47,287 bases of DNA. Source: Clostridiales bacterium. GTDB taxonomy: Bacteria > Bacillota > Clostridia > Lachnospirales > CAG-274. The stretch spans positions 1-47,287 of the forward strand of contig JAJQFU010000026.1 in the NCBI GenBank assembly GCA_021200955.1, given 5' to 3'. Under the pieces are notes generated by a model. It made no database searches, had not been told where the DNA came from, and was given only the letters and a program-made list of their open reading frames with translations. A program made the translations under genes and the position numbers. Of this stretch, positions 16,133 through 24,117 are shown in pieces; within the stretch, counting starts at the first letter, position 1; every line of letters starts with the position of its first letter.

Positions 16133-17720
16133 ATTCTCCCGAACCTACAATATAATTTTTAATGTAATCAAGCAAATCATCTGCGGAGAAAATATTTTTG
16201 ATTTTTTGAACCTCCTCCTCTGTAATTTTCACAGCCTTGTTTTTTTCAAAAGCCCCGTCATTTTCTTCGAAAGCTTTAACTTCCTTAGCAACACCTATAC
16301 ACACTCTGTCATACAGCCTTTTCCATATACTCGAGGTTCTTACATTGAGAATGCTGTAGTCATAGTCAATTAAAATAATCTCTTTTACCAGCTTTTTTAA
16401 AACAGCCCGATATTCTCTGAAGGCAGACTCCTGTTCGTTTTCAACCGAAAAAACTCCACTCTTCAAATCTATTGTCTTTCCTTTATTATCTTTATAGCTT
16501 CCGTCGTATGTATCGCAGTTATATTTTTCACACAAAAATTCTTCGAAGTCTTTCTCCGGCAGACTTAATATATCTTCGGCAAAAAGCCCGCCGTCAGTTT
16601 CTCCGCCTTTAAAATAATCTCTGTAGGCTTGGGTTCCTCCCTGCTCCTTTGTTTCGGGTTTTCCCTTTTTTAAGCACTTCTTTTGTATTCTTTTAATCAT
16701 TGCGTTAGACTGCTTTATTTTTTCCTCGGGGCTGCAGTTTTTTACTATATAATAAAGATAAACCATTTCGGCAAAGTTTTTATAGTTTATTCCCTGACCC
16801 GACGGGTCTGTCTCATACATAGCTTTTCCTCTGCCGTCATATATTTCGGAAACAAACCTTAAAAGATTGTTTGAATAATAATCACGGAACAGATTAATTT
16901 CTATGTCGCTGTCATAATTTATAATTTTAAAATCTCTGCCGTCATAGTAGGTCATATTATAAACCATAGCAAAGAGATAAAGATATTTTTTTGTGGCTCC
17001 TTCCACTCTGAATTTTCCCTGAGCCAAATCATCTGCTATTTTTAACAATTCTGAATTTTTTCTGACAGCTTTTACCCTTTCCTTTGCCCTGCTTCGGAGC
17101 CTTTTAATTTCTTCGGGCTCCAAACCATCTTTATTAATCTTTTCACTTTCAACATTTAATAAGCCGAATATTTCATCGTCAACAAAAGAAATAACTTCAT
17201 TTTCTTCAACAGCTCTTCCTGCTTTTTCCTCCGCATACTGCAAAACAAGGCTTTTGCCCTTAATGTCTGCGTCTTTAAGAAAATTCCCGTACTTAATAAA
17301 CTGCTTTAAAATTCTTACGCGCAGAGTGTCCCTCTCCCAGCCGTCCTCCTTGGTGCAGAGCCTATCAACTGTCCGCTTCATATACTCATCGGGAGAAGGA
17401 TATTTCATATATTGTTTATATAAAGCATAAAGCATTCTGTCTTCCGCACTTTTAAATTCGGAAATATTGCTTTTTTTTACGAGGTTTTCATAATAGCCGA
17501 AATCCCTTCCGCGTTCATATTTAATTCCGTAGGCATCAAACATATCAAAAAGCCTTTTAAGCTTGCTGTGACGGTCGGATTTGTTCCAGGACTTCTTCAA
17601 TGCCTCAAGCTGAACCTCAAAATCCTCTCTTCTGAGCAGGCATAATGACTTAAATTCAGCCTTAAGCCCGTTGAAGGATGAATTCATTCTTCTAGTAATG
17701 GTTCTGTTTTTAATACTCAT
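16107..17720 (-). CDS. Unknown 537-residue protein, first gene of the kinase/RyR operon
   Basis: I do not recognise this protein. It is charged (Lys/Glu/Asp-rich), apparently all-helical and soluble, with no signal peptide or membrane segment. Noticeable pieces are LKRLRSRAKERVKAVRK-type basic helices near residues 205-225 and a C-terminal helical part ending in DDLLDYIKNYIVGSGE. No enzymatic motif was found. The ATG at 17720 has GGAGG eight bases upstream and a good promoter lies about 70 nt ahead (17790-17818), so it heads the five-gene operon. Being first, and of the same strand and close spacing as the kinase, PP2C and RyR genes, it is probably an obligate component. A scaffold or sensor role is only a guess. 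Confidence 0.75.
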   Translation of the reverse strand: MSIKNRTITRRMNSSFNGLKAEFKSLCLLRREDFEVQLEALKKSWNKSDRHSKLKRLFDMFDAYGIKYERGRDFGYYENLVKKSNISEFKSAEDRMLYALYKQYMKYPSPDEYMKRTVDRLCTKEDGWERDTLRVRILKQFIKYGNFLKDADIKGKSLVLQYAEEKAGRAVEENEVISFVDDEIFGLLNVESEKINKDGLEPEEIKRLRSRAKERVKAVRKNSELLKIADDLAQGKFRVEGATKKYLYLFAMVYNMTYYDGRDFKIINYDSDIEINLFRDYYSNNLLRFVSEIYDGRGKAMYETDPSGQGINYKNFAEMVYLYYIVKNCSPEEKIKQSNAMIKRIQKKCLKKGKPETKEQGGTQAYRDYFKGGETDGGLFAEDILSLPEKDFEEFLCEKYNCDTYDGSYKDNKGKTIDLKSGVFSVENEQESAFREYRAVLKKLVKEIILIDYDYSILNVRTSSIWKRLYDRVCIGVAKEVKAFEENDGAFEKNKAVKITEEEVQKIKNIFSADDLLDYIKNYIVGSGECEKKENSL

Positions 17721-17770
17721 ATCCGATACCTCCGTATGTATAAAAAATTTATGCTATTATAAAAAGGTCT

Positions 17771-17799
17771 TTGACAATTATTTTCTATTATTATACAAT
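17771..17799 (+). promoter_or_regulatory. Plus-strand promoter-like sequence antisense to the TPR gene
   Basis: TTGACA (17771-17776) and TACAAT (17794-17799) are separated by exactly 17 nt. It would fire rightward into the 3' end of the 816-residue TPR gene, where no plus-strand gene is present. It overlaps the minus-strand promoter on the opposite strand, so it may be a by-product of that AT-rich sequence or may drive an antisense RNA. Confidence 0.35.
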
Positions 17800-17818
17800 A
17801 TTTTATATGTATATGCAA
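17790..17818 (-). promoter_or_regulatory. Predicted promoter of the kinase/PP2C/RyR operon
   Basis: On the minus strand TTGCAT (17818-17813) and a perfect TATAAT (17795-17790) are separated by 17 nt. The start point would be near 17783, giving a leader of about 60 nt before the ATG at 17720. No promoter as good as this was noticed inside the five-gene operon. Confidence 0.6.
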
Positions 17819-17904
17819 CAAGCCTTTCAAATTTCTTTATAATTATACCTGTTTATTCCTGCGGAGCTTGAATGAGAGATTTTTAATTTATCGATAATTG
17901 TATT

Positions 17905-20355
17905 TTAATGCTTCAAAAGAGACATTAAATCATTATATATTTTTTTACAAGGTTCGTTTGTCTCCCTATACTTTTCCGCTTCTCTAAACGCTTTTTCAAA
18001 ATATACTTTTGCTTTCTCGGGCTCATTCATTTCCTCATATAAAATTCCCATATTGTAACAGCTTACAGTCAAATCGGGTCCGTAGGTTTCAGGTTTTTTC
18101 TCCGCAAGCCCTTTTCGTATTTCCAACGCATTTATATATACTTCTTCCGCTTCCTCAAATCTTTTTGTTTTGATGTACAAATTTCCTATTCTGCTATAGC
18201 CGCATCCCAAATCATATGCGTAAATCTCAGGATTTTTCTCCGCAAGCCTTTTCTGTATTTCCAGTGCTTTTTTATAAGAAGCTTCTGCTTTCGACAATTC
18301 TTGCTCAGCTAAGTAAAAAAGACCTAAATTATTATAAATCATTGCTAAATCCGAGGCATAAACCTCCGGATCATTCTCTGCAAGCTTCTTTTGTATTTCC
18401 AGTGCTTTTTTATAAGAAGCTTCTGCTTCCGCATTTCTCTGTAAATTTTTGTACATATTCCCCATATTATTATAGCCGGCTGCCAAACTGGGAGCAAAGG
18501 CTTCGGGATCAGTCTCTGCGAGACTTTTTCGAATTTCCAATGCTTTTTTAAAGGCGTCCTCAGCTTCGTTAAATCTGTGTGTAATACTATATATAATTCC
18601 GATATTATTATAGCTGTCCGCCAGACAGGGAGCGTAGGCTTCGGGATTTTTCTCTGCAAGCTTTTTTCGAATCTCTAATGCCTTTTTTTGGGCTTCCTCC
18701 GCTTCATCAAATCTGTATGTATTATTATACAAGCTGCCTATATTATTATAACCGATTGCTAAATAATATAAGTAAGATTCTGAATCATTATCGGAAAGCT
18801 TTTTATATAATTTCAAAGAATTTTTGTAATAATCTTCAGCTTCCTTAAATCTTTGTGTATCATAATACAAATGACCTAAATTATTATAGCTGTCTGCCAA
18901 ATAGCCTTCATAGCCTTCCGGATTTTCAGCCGCCAGCTTTTTTCGTATTTCAAATGCCTTTGTAAAAGCTTTTTCTGCTTCCGAAAATCTTTGTTCGGTG
19001 CTGTACAACGTGCCGATATCATTATAACAGACAGATAAAGCAGACGCATAAAGCTGGGGATTTTCATTAATTATTTTTTTGTATATTTCAGCTGCATCAG
19101 CATAAGCCCTTTCCGCTTCTGAAAACCTTTGTGTATCTGTATATAATAATCCCAATAAAATCAATAAATCAGCTATTTTAACCTCATTGACATCCTTATC
19201 CGGATCATTATAATAATATTTAAGTCTTTCGGCAATTTTTACAGCTTCCGCATACCTGTTTTGATTGCGCAGTGCAGAAGAATAATCAAAAAGAAAATTC
19301 TTTGAAAGGCTGTGCTTTTTGGCAATTCTATAGGCTTCTTCGTATATTTCGAATATTTCATCATAGATTCTGCCGCCGTTTCCTGTCTGCTCTAAAACGT
19401 CAATTCTCTGAAGAAGTTCATTTACATTCTGCTGAAGGCGATCTGTATAAGCCTCCGAAATGAGCTCGTTATGGGCAATATCCTTATTGATTTCATCCAA
19501 ATTCAAAATTTCAAGAGCACCGTCAAAATCGCCCTTTTCCAAAAGCTTATAGCCTGTAATCTGCCGTTTGGAAAGACTGCCGCTGCTTCTGTCTCTTGTC
19601 ATTTTTTCGGAAAGCTCCAAAAGACGCTTTTCCGCTTCGCGAATTTGCTCCTCAAGCTTGGCTTTTGCAGACGCAGCATTATAAAACTGTGAATAAATCT
19701 CCATATCTTCGGGGTTTTCCCTTCTCTTTTCATACAGATCAAAATAGCTGCTTTCCACCTCTTTAAGCTGCTTTTTAAGCGTCAGCAGATTTTCGTTTTT
19801 GCCGAACATAGGAATATTTTCCGCATTTGCAAATTCACTGCCGTTTATGCGAAGCTTACCCTTCTCAATATCGATTACGGCACTGTCAAGATTTAAAAGC
19901 TTAATCTGCATAATTATGCCCAGCTTTAGAGTGTCTATGCTTTGATATGTATTGTAGTAATGCTTAAGGTTGTTATCCAAAACATTCATAAAGCTTTTTA
20001 CGTCTGAGCCGATTTCTTCAACTGTTTTAACATATTTAAAATATGTGATTATTTTAGGCTTTTCGGAAAGCCTAAAGCTTTCAAGAGCCACCTCAAACTC
20101 GTGTTTTGTGTAGTCTCCCACCTTTAAATAAAACAAAAAGAAAATAAGCTCGCTTTCTCTTATTTCGTCGTCATATTCAAACTGCTTGCCCACAATGTTT
20201 AAAGCCTTGTCATAGCTTTCACACTTTATAAGCTTGAAATATAAATTGCTTTTAATATAAATATTGTTAAGCTGCTGAATAAAATCCCCCACTTCAAGCC
20301 TGTCGGATCTTAAATCGTCAATTGACGAAGCCAAAAATATCTTTATTATTCTCAT
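17905..20355 (-). CDS. DUF4062/TIR-like N-terminal domain with a long TPR array
   Basis: This 816-residue protein has an N-terminal alpha/beta domain (about 1-150): RIIKIFLASSIDDLRSDRLE, then a charged IRESELIFFLFYLKVGDYT, HEFEVAL and KPKIITYFK. This pattern is familiar from TIR-like/DUF4062 domains fused to NLR-type ATPases or TPRs. A coiled-coil-like linker (about 190-260) follows. The rest is a regular TPR array of 46-residue units with the core YNNIGxLYxxTxRFxEAE, KKALEIRKKLAE and NPExYA, about nine copies at plus 17970-19170. Unlike the two TIR proteins there is no Walker A, so the ATPase is missing. The ATG at 20355 has GGAGG eight bases upstream and its own promoter. A sensor or effector of the neighbouring immune-like cluster is plausible; the trigger is unknown. 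Confidence 0.8.
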   Translation of the reverse strand: MRIIKIFLASSIDDLRSDRLEVGDFIQQLNNIYIKSNLYFKLIKCESYDKALNIVGKQFEYDDEIRESELIFFLFYLKVGDYTKHEFEVALESFRLSEKPKIITYFKYVKTVEEIGSDVKSFMNVLDNNLKHYYNTYQSIDTLKLGIIMQIKLLNLDSAVIDIEKGKLRINGSEFANAENIPMFGKNENLLTLKKQLKEVESSYFDLYEKRRENPEDMEIYSQFYNAASAKAKLEEQIREAEKRLLELSEKMTRDRSSGSLSKRQITGYKLLEKGDFDGALEILNLDEINKDIAHNELISEAYTDRLQQNVNELLQRIDVLEQTGNGGRIYDEIFEIYEEAYRIAKKHSLSKNFLFDYSSALRNQNRYAEAVKIAERLKYYYNDPDKDVNEVKIADLLILLGLLYTDTQRFSEAERAYADAAEIYKKIINENPQLYASALSVCYNDIGTLYSTEQRFSEAEKAFTKAFEIRKKLAAENPEGYEGYLADSYNNLGHLYYDTQRFKEAEDYYKNSLKLYKKLSDNDSESYLYYLAIGYNNIGSLYNNTYRFDEAEEAQKKALEIRKKLAEKNPEAYAPCLADSYNNIGIIYSITHRFNEAEDAFKKALEIRKSLAETDPEAFAPSLAAGYNNMGNMYKNLQRNAEAEASYKKALEIQKKLAENDPEVYASDLAMIYNNLGLFYLAEQELSKAEASYKKALEIQKRLAEKNPEIYAYDLGCGYSRIGNLYIKTKRFEEAEEVYINALEIRKGLAEKKPETYGPDLTVSCYNMGILYEEMNEPEKAKVYFEKAFREAEKYRETNEPCKKIYNDLMSLLKH
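17970..19170 (-). repeat. 138-bp tandem coding repeats (46-residue TPR units)
   Basis: About nine in-frame copies of a 138-bp unit encode kinesin-light-chain-like TPRs. The copies are similar enough at DNA level (for example the recurring segment encoding KKALEI) that recombination could add or remove units. Confidence 0.8.
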
Positions 20356-20394
20356 ATATGTTCCTCCGTCTTATTTTTTCTCAAATTTAACATT

Positions 20395-20423
20395 ATTATA
20401 AAGTATTTTACCAATATTTTCAA
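20395..20423 (-). promoter_or_regulatory. Predicted promoter of the DUF4062-TPR gene
   Basis: TTGAAA (20423-20418), a 17-nt spacer and a perfect TATAAT (20400-20395) on the minus strand place the start point near 20388, about 33 nt before the ATG at 20355. Confidence 0.7.
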
Positions 20424-20524
20424 TAGTATACTTTATAATTATCAAAAAAACAAAACAGCCGAAAATTTTTCAAAGCTGTCAATGTCAAATAATATATTAG
20501 CATATTAAAATTTTGAGCCATTTC

Positions 20525-20532
20525 GGGGGGGG
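20525..20532 (+). repeat. G8 homopolymer followed by TAGAAA
   Basis: Eight consecutive G precede TAGAAA. The arrangement resembles the G9-TA tracts upstream of the two pilin genes. It lies about 95 nt upstream of the -35 box of the hydrolase promoter. Confidence 0.7.
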
Positions 20533-20626
20533 TAGAAACAGCATTCCTTTGATAAGTAAAATATTCTCCTACGGCAATATACTTAATTATACTTGTAAAG
20601 CATAGCTCGCTATTCAATACAGGTAT

Positions 20627-20655
20627 TTGAAATTTTTGATTATTGCTGATATAAT
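20627..20655 (+). promoter_or_regulatory. Predicted promoter of the alpha/beta hydrolase gene
   Basis: TTGAAA (20627-20632), a 17-nt spacer and a perfect TATAAT (20650-20655) lie about 100 nt upstream of the ATG at 20759. Confidence 0.7.
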
Positions 20656-20758
20656 ATGAATATATAAGAATGGAATTTAGGAAATGCTTCCGAAAAAAAT
20701 CAAAAGACATTAAAACATCGGCAAACATCCGAAAGCGTTACGGAAAGGAGTTTTTAAA

Positions 20759-21733
20759 ATGGCTGAAAAATTAAATTTAACAAAAGAATGGGACAAAACC
20801 TTCCCCAAAAGCGAAAAGGTTAACCACAGTAAGGTAACATTTCACAACAGATACGGAATAACCCTTGCGGCGGATATGTATGTTCCCAAGGGGGCAGAGG
20901 GCAGGCTTCCGGCAATTGCCGTATGCGGTCCCTTCGGAGCGGTAAAGGAGCAGTCATCAGGCTTATATTCTCAGACAATGGCTGAAAAAGGCTTTTTAAC
21001 AATAGCCTTCGACCCCTCGTTTACAGGGGAAAGCGGCGGCGAACCCAGATATATGGCTTCACCCGACATCAACACTGAGGATTTTCAGGCAGCCGTTGAC
21101 TTTTTATCAACAAACGAAAAGGCTGACCCCGAAAAAATAGGCATTTTGGGAATCTGCGGCTGGGGCGGAATGGCTCTTAACACAGCGGCTCTCGACACAA
21201 GAATTAAAGCAACTGTGGCTTCAACAATGTATGATATGACAAGAGTAAACGCTAAAGGCTATTTTGACAGCGAAGACAGCGAAGAAGCAAGATATGAAAA
21301 GAAAAAGGCTCTCAACGCACAGAGAACAGAGGACTATAAAACAGGCAGCTATGTTCTCGGCGGCGGAGTTGTTGATCCTCTTCCCGATGACGCACCGTTT
21401 TTTGTAAAGGACTATTATGACTATTACAAAACAGAAAGAGGTTATCACAAGAGATCTCTCAATTCAAACGGCGGCTGGAACGTTACAGGATGTATGTCCT
21501 TTATGAATATGCCCATATTGCAATACAGCGATGAAATAAGAAGCGCCGTTCTTATAATACACGGAGAAAAGGCTCACTCCTGCTATTTCAGCAAGGACGC
21601 CTTCAAAAATTTAAAGGGAGACAACAAAGAGCTTATGATTATTCCCGGGGCAGTTCATACAGACTTATATGACAAAACCGATATAATACCCTTTGAAAAG
21701 ATAAATGACTTTTTTAAGAAAAATCTTAAATAA
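20759..21733 (+). CDS. Alpha/beta hydrolase with a Cys nucleophile (dienelactone-hydrolase-like)
   Basis: This is a 324-residue cytoplasmic hydrolase. The nucleophile elbow reads GILGICGWGGMA, so Cys133 replaces the usual Ser, as in dienelactone hydrolase. FDPSFTGESGG precedes it, and the C-terminal part carries LIIHGEKAHS and a probable catalytic His in GAVHTDLYD. The substrate cannot be told. The ATG at 20759 has AAAGGAG nine bases upstream. The gene stands alone on the plus strand with its own promoter and a strong bidirectional terminator after it, and its immediate neighbours run in the opposite direction. The best description is a generic carboxylester or thioester hydrolase. Confidence 0.8.
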   Translation: MAEKLNLTKEWDKTFPKSEKVNHSKVTFHNRYGITLAADMYVPKGAEGRLPAIAVCGPFGAVKEQSSGLYSQTMAEKGFLTIAFDPSFTGESGGEPRYMASPDINTEDFQAAVDFLSTNEKADPEKIGILGICGWGGMALNTAALDTRIKATVASTMYDMTRVNAKGYFDSEDSEEARYEKKKALNAQRTEDYKTGSYVLGGGVVDPLPDDAPFFVKDYYDYYKTERGYHKRSLNSNGGWNVTGCMSFMNMPILQYSDEIRSAVLIIHGEKAHSCYFSKDAFKNLKGDNKELMIIPGAVHTDLYDKTDIIPFEKINDFFKKNLK

Positions 21734-21752
21734 GCGGCAATAAAACAAAATT

Positions 21753-21798
21753 AAGTCACTGTACACAGTGCTTTCGGACAGCGTACAGTGACTTTTTT
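21753..21798. terminator. Bidirectional terminator between hydrolase and helicase genes
   Basis: A perfect 12-bp inverted repeat (AAGTCACTGTAC and GTACAGTGACTT) encloses an 18-nt loop. Six T follow on the plus strand, and A-rich sequence on the other side can serve the minus strand. It separates convergent genes. Confidence 0.85.
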
Positions 21799-21809
21799 AC
21801 GTTCTGCAA

Positions 21810-23909
21810 TTATTTTAAAAACTCGGATTTTTTGCCGCTGCTTGTAATATAAACTCCCTTTTGAGCTCTCGTCATAGCCACATAAAGCAGACATTTTTCA
21901 GCAGTCAGAGACTCAGCCTCAGAAAGAGGGCTTGTTCTGTCTATGGCTGAAGAGTGAGGAATTATTTTGTCATTTACGGCTGCTATAAAAACATATTTAA
22001 ATTCAAGCCCCTTAACTCTGTGCATAGTGGCGGCTCTTAAGCCGTCGAAGGCTCTGTCGTCGGTTTTGTTCCGCTTAATGGCGAAGGATCTTATACCCGC
22101 TTTTGAAATACGGGATATATATTCATCAACAAGCTTTTTCGTTCTGGCAGTTAAGCAAATATCGTTTAATTCAATGCCGCTTTCCTTAAGTCTGTTTATT
22201 TCGCCTATAATAAAATCCGCTTCCTCTTTTTCATCGTCAAAGGCTTTTATAATGGGCTTTTCGCCATGGGTTAGTGAACGGCACTTATCCCCGGGGTCAA
22301 AGCCCCCGTCTAAATCATCAAATGAAATTCCGTCTAACATAGCGAAGGCGTGAGCGCGGATCTCCTCTGTTGTTCTGTAGTTGATTTTAAGAATACTGCT
22401 TCTGCCCCTGACATTAATTCCGCATTTCGACAGTGTGGGGTGGTTTCGATAAATACGCTGGTGAGAATCCCCTACTATGAAAATATCGTCGGGGCGGCTG
22501 TCTCCTGCCAGCGTTCTCAAAAGCTTATAGGAATTATCGCTGAAATCCTGCCCTTCATCAACAATAATATGCTCATAAACAGGGCAGCTGTTTTCCTCTT
22601 TTAAACGCTGAGATGTCTCATACATAGCCGTATTAATATCTCTGATTTTATTTTCATTCATTAAGCTTCGGTAGCTTTCAAACACCCTCCAAACAAGGGT
22701 TCTTTGTCTTTTATTTAAGCCTCTTACTCTGCCTGTTCTTTTTGCTTTTAAATATTCTTCCAAGGTTAAGCCTCCCCCGGCAATAACCACCCGGTTCCAT
22801 TCCTCTTCATAAAATTTTTCATTAAAATTCAGGTCAGTGCCGGCTTCCTTCAAAGCTTTTTCCCATAATGATTTAATATCCTCGTCATAGCCTATTCTGA
22901 CATCGGGGTCATTATTCTTCATAAACTGACCCACCCATGCGTCTAAATGAATTACATCTATTTTTTTTAGCTCCTCTGCCGAACATATTTTTTTAAGATT
23001 GTCTTTAATATCGGCTGCAAGGTTTGCCGTAAAGGTTGTTACCAAAATTTTCTTTCCGTCCTCAAGCCCTGAAGCAAGGTGCTTTGCCCTGTGCATAGCC
23101 ACAACGGTTTTGCCTGTTCCTGCGCCGCCCAAAACTCTGGCAGAGCCGGAATAACGGCTGTTTACTATTTTCTGCTGTGTGGGATGAAGGAAAACACGCC
23201 ATTTTTCCAAGGGCTCAGCCATAATTCTCATAAGCTCTTCCTCTCCGTCTACAACAACAAATGATTTAAGCGTAGCGGGAGCATTAAATGCAGAAGCAAA
23301 ATCCTCAGCAGGATTGCTTGAAGCAGCCTCCTCCTTAGCCATTTGAATAACCTCCTCTGCTTCTATGCCTTCCGCAATCAAAGACAAATATTCAAAGGCA
23401 TCGCCGGGCAGCGACCCTTCCGCAGCATAAAGCTCTTCCTTATCAGTTATGGCTTTTACAAAATCAAGCTGAACCTGCGGCACTCCCAGACTCAGAAGGT
23501 CTTTGTCTTTCAAAGACCCGAAAACAGAGGGCTTTATATTATAATCGGCAGCCGTTTCTTTAACCGTTTGAACCTCATAAACCTGAATTGCCCCTGTGTT
23601 GGGGTTTACATCGCATTTTTTTCTCACTGCCCACTCATAGGCTTCATCGTGGTGGTCAACCCACAAAAGCAAAAACACGCCCGATTCGGGCTGGCGGACA
23701 ACAATACAGCGGTATGTATCGTCTATACGGGCGGAACACATTTTTTTATCTGCTCCCTGACGGATTTTTTCATAGTTAATTCCCGATGCCAAAGGGTTTT
23801 TTCTCAGTTTATTTACAAAATCGGTAACCTTCCCCTGAACACCTCTGGGCAGCCTTGCAAATGCTGTCAGAAAATCAGCTGAAATAGCCACCTTTATATC
23901 TTTTGGCAT
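21810..23909 (-). CDS. RelE-like domain fused to a UvrD/PcrA-type superfamily 1 helicase
   Basis: This protein has about 699 residues. The first about 105 residues resemble the RelE/ParE toxin fold (KVAISADFLTAFARLPRGVQ, RIDDTYRCIVVRQ, LLLWVDHHDEAYEWA). A linker follows, then a superfamily 1 helicase: LHPTQQKIV, Walker A GGAGTGKT (about 261-268), a Walker B segment IIVDEGQDFS, IFIVGDSHQRIYR, MHRVKGLEFKYVFIA and LLYVAMTRAQKGVYIT. UvrD-family enzymes unwind DNA with 3'-5' polarity in repair; here the RelE-like part may bind RNA, ribosomes or the helicase itself. The ATG at 23909 has GGAGGTG upstream; a GTG three codons earlier would overlap this site. It has its own promoter (23983-24011). Similar fusions are known in bacteria, with function unclear. 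Confidence 0.82.
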   Translation of the reverse strand: MPKDIKVAISADFLTAFARLPRGVQGKVTDFVNKLRKNPLASGINYEKIRQGADKKMCSARIDDTYRCIVVRQPESGVFLLLWVDHHDEAYEWAVRKKCDVNPNTGAIQVYEVQTVKETAADYNIKPSVFGSLKDKDLLSLGVPQVQLDFVKAITDKEELYAAEGSLPGDAFEYLSLIAEGIEAEEVIQMAKEEAASSNPAEDFASAFNAPATLKSFVVVDGEEELMRIMAEPLEKWRVFLHPTQQKIVNSRYSGSARVLGGAGTGKTVVAMHRAKHLASGLEDGKKILVTTFTANLAADIKDNLKKICSAEELKKIDVIHLDAWVGQFMKNNDPDVRIGYDEDIKSLWEKALKEAGTDLNFNEKFYEEEWNRVVIAGGGLTLEEYLKAKRTGRVRGLNKRQRTLVWRVFESYRSLMNENKIRDINTAMYETSQRLKEENSCPVYEHIIVDEGQDFSDNSYKLLRTLAGDSRPDDIFIVGDSHQRIYRNHPTLSKCGINVRGRSSILKINYRTTEEIRAHAFAMLDGISFDDLDGGFDPGDKCRSLTHGEKPIIKAFDDEKEEADFIIGEINRLKESGIELNDICLTARTKKLVDEYISRISKAGIRSFAIKRNKTDDRAFDGLRAATMHRVKGLEFKYVFIAAVNDKIIPHSSAIDRTSPLSEAESLTAEKCLLYVAMTRAQKGVYITSSGKKSEFLK

Positions 23910-23982
23910 AAGCTTCACCTCCGAATTTATAAGTTTCTCTATATAAAAAGATTATCTTTTTAAGCGTCCGACCTATATTATA

Positions 23983-24011
23983 ATTATATCTGTTCTTTTA
24001 TTAAAAATCAA
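23983..24011 (-). promoter_or_regulatory. Predicted promoter of the RelE-helicase gene
   Basis: TTGATT (24011-24006), a 17-nt spacer and TATAAT (23988-23983) on the minus strand lie about 75 nt upstream of the ATG at 23909. The 23910-24210 gap contains only this promoter, the divergent one at 24083-24111 and the leader of the TrpR-like gene. Confidence 0.65.
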
Positions 24012-24082
24012 CACACAATTAGTCGAAGTCAACTAAATGAACAAAATAACAGATGTTTACTTAAAAAAATTCAGTAAAAATG

Positions 24083-24111
24083 TTTACAAGTCAGAATAAA
24101 GGTGGTATAAT
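24083..24111 (+). promoter_or_regulatory. Predicted promoter of the TrpR-like/paaK/iorAB operon
   Basis: TTTACA (24083-24088), a 17-nt spacer and a perfect TATAAT (24106-24111) lie about 100 nt upstream of the TTG at 24211. No better promoter was seen between this point and the amidohydrolase gene. Confidence 0.7.
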
Positions 24112-24117
24112 ATGATA

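Larger units (their letters stand above)
20356..20758. other. Divergent intergenic region between the TPR gene and the hydrolase gene
   Basis: These 403 bases hold the two divergent promoters listed separately and a G8 run (20525-20532). A 102-codon frame on the minus strand (20420-20728) overlaps both promoters and is not considered a gene. Nothing else is supported. Confidence 0.6.

Noticed and set aside
17970..19170. Regular spacing that at first looks like a repeat array such as CRISPR
   Set aside because: The 138-bp period is in frame and encodes TPR units; there are no short identical repeats separated by unique spacers and no cas genes.
20420..20728. 102-codon minus-strand frame between the TPR and hydrolase genes
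   Set aside because: It overlaps both consensus promoters and the G8 run, lacks a good ribosome binding site, and its composition (many Phe, Tyr, Ile, Asn) is that of translated AT-rich DNA.
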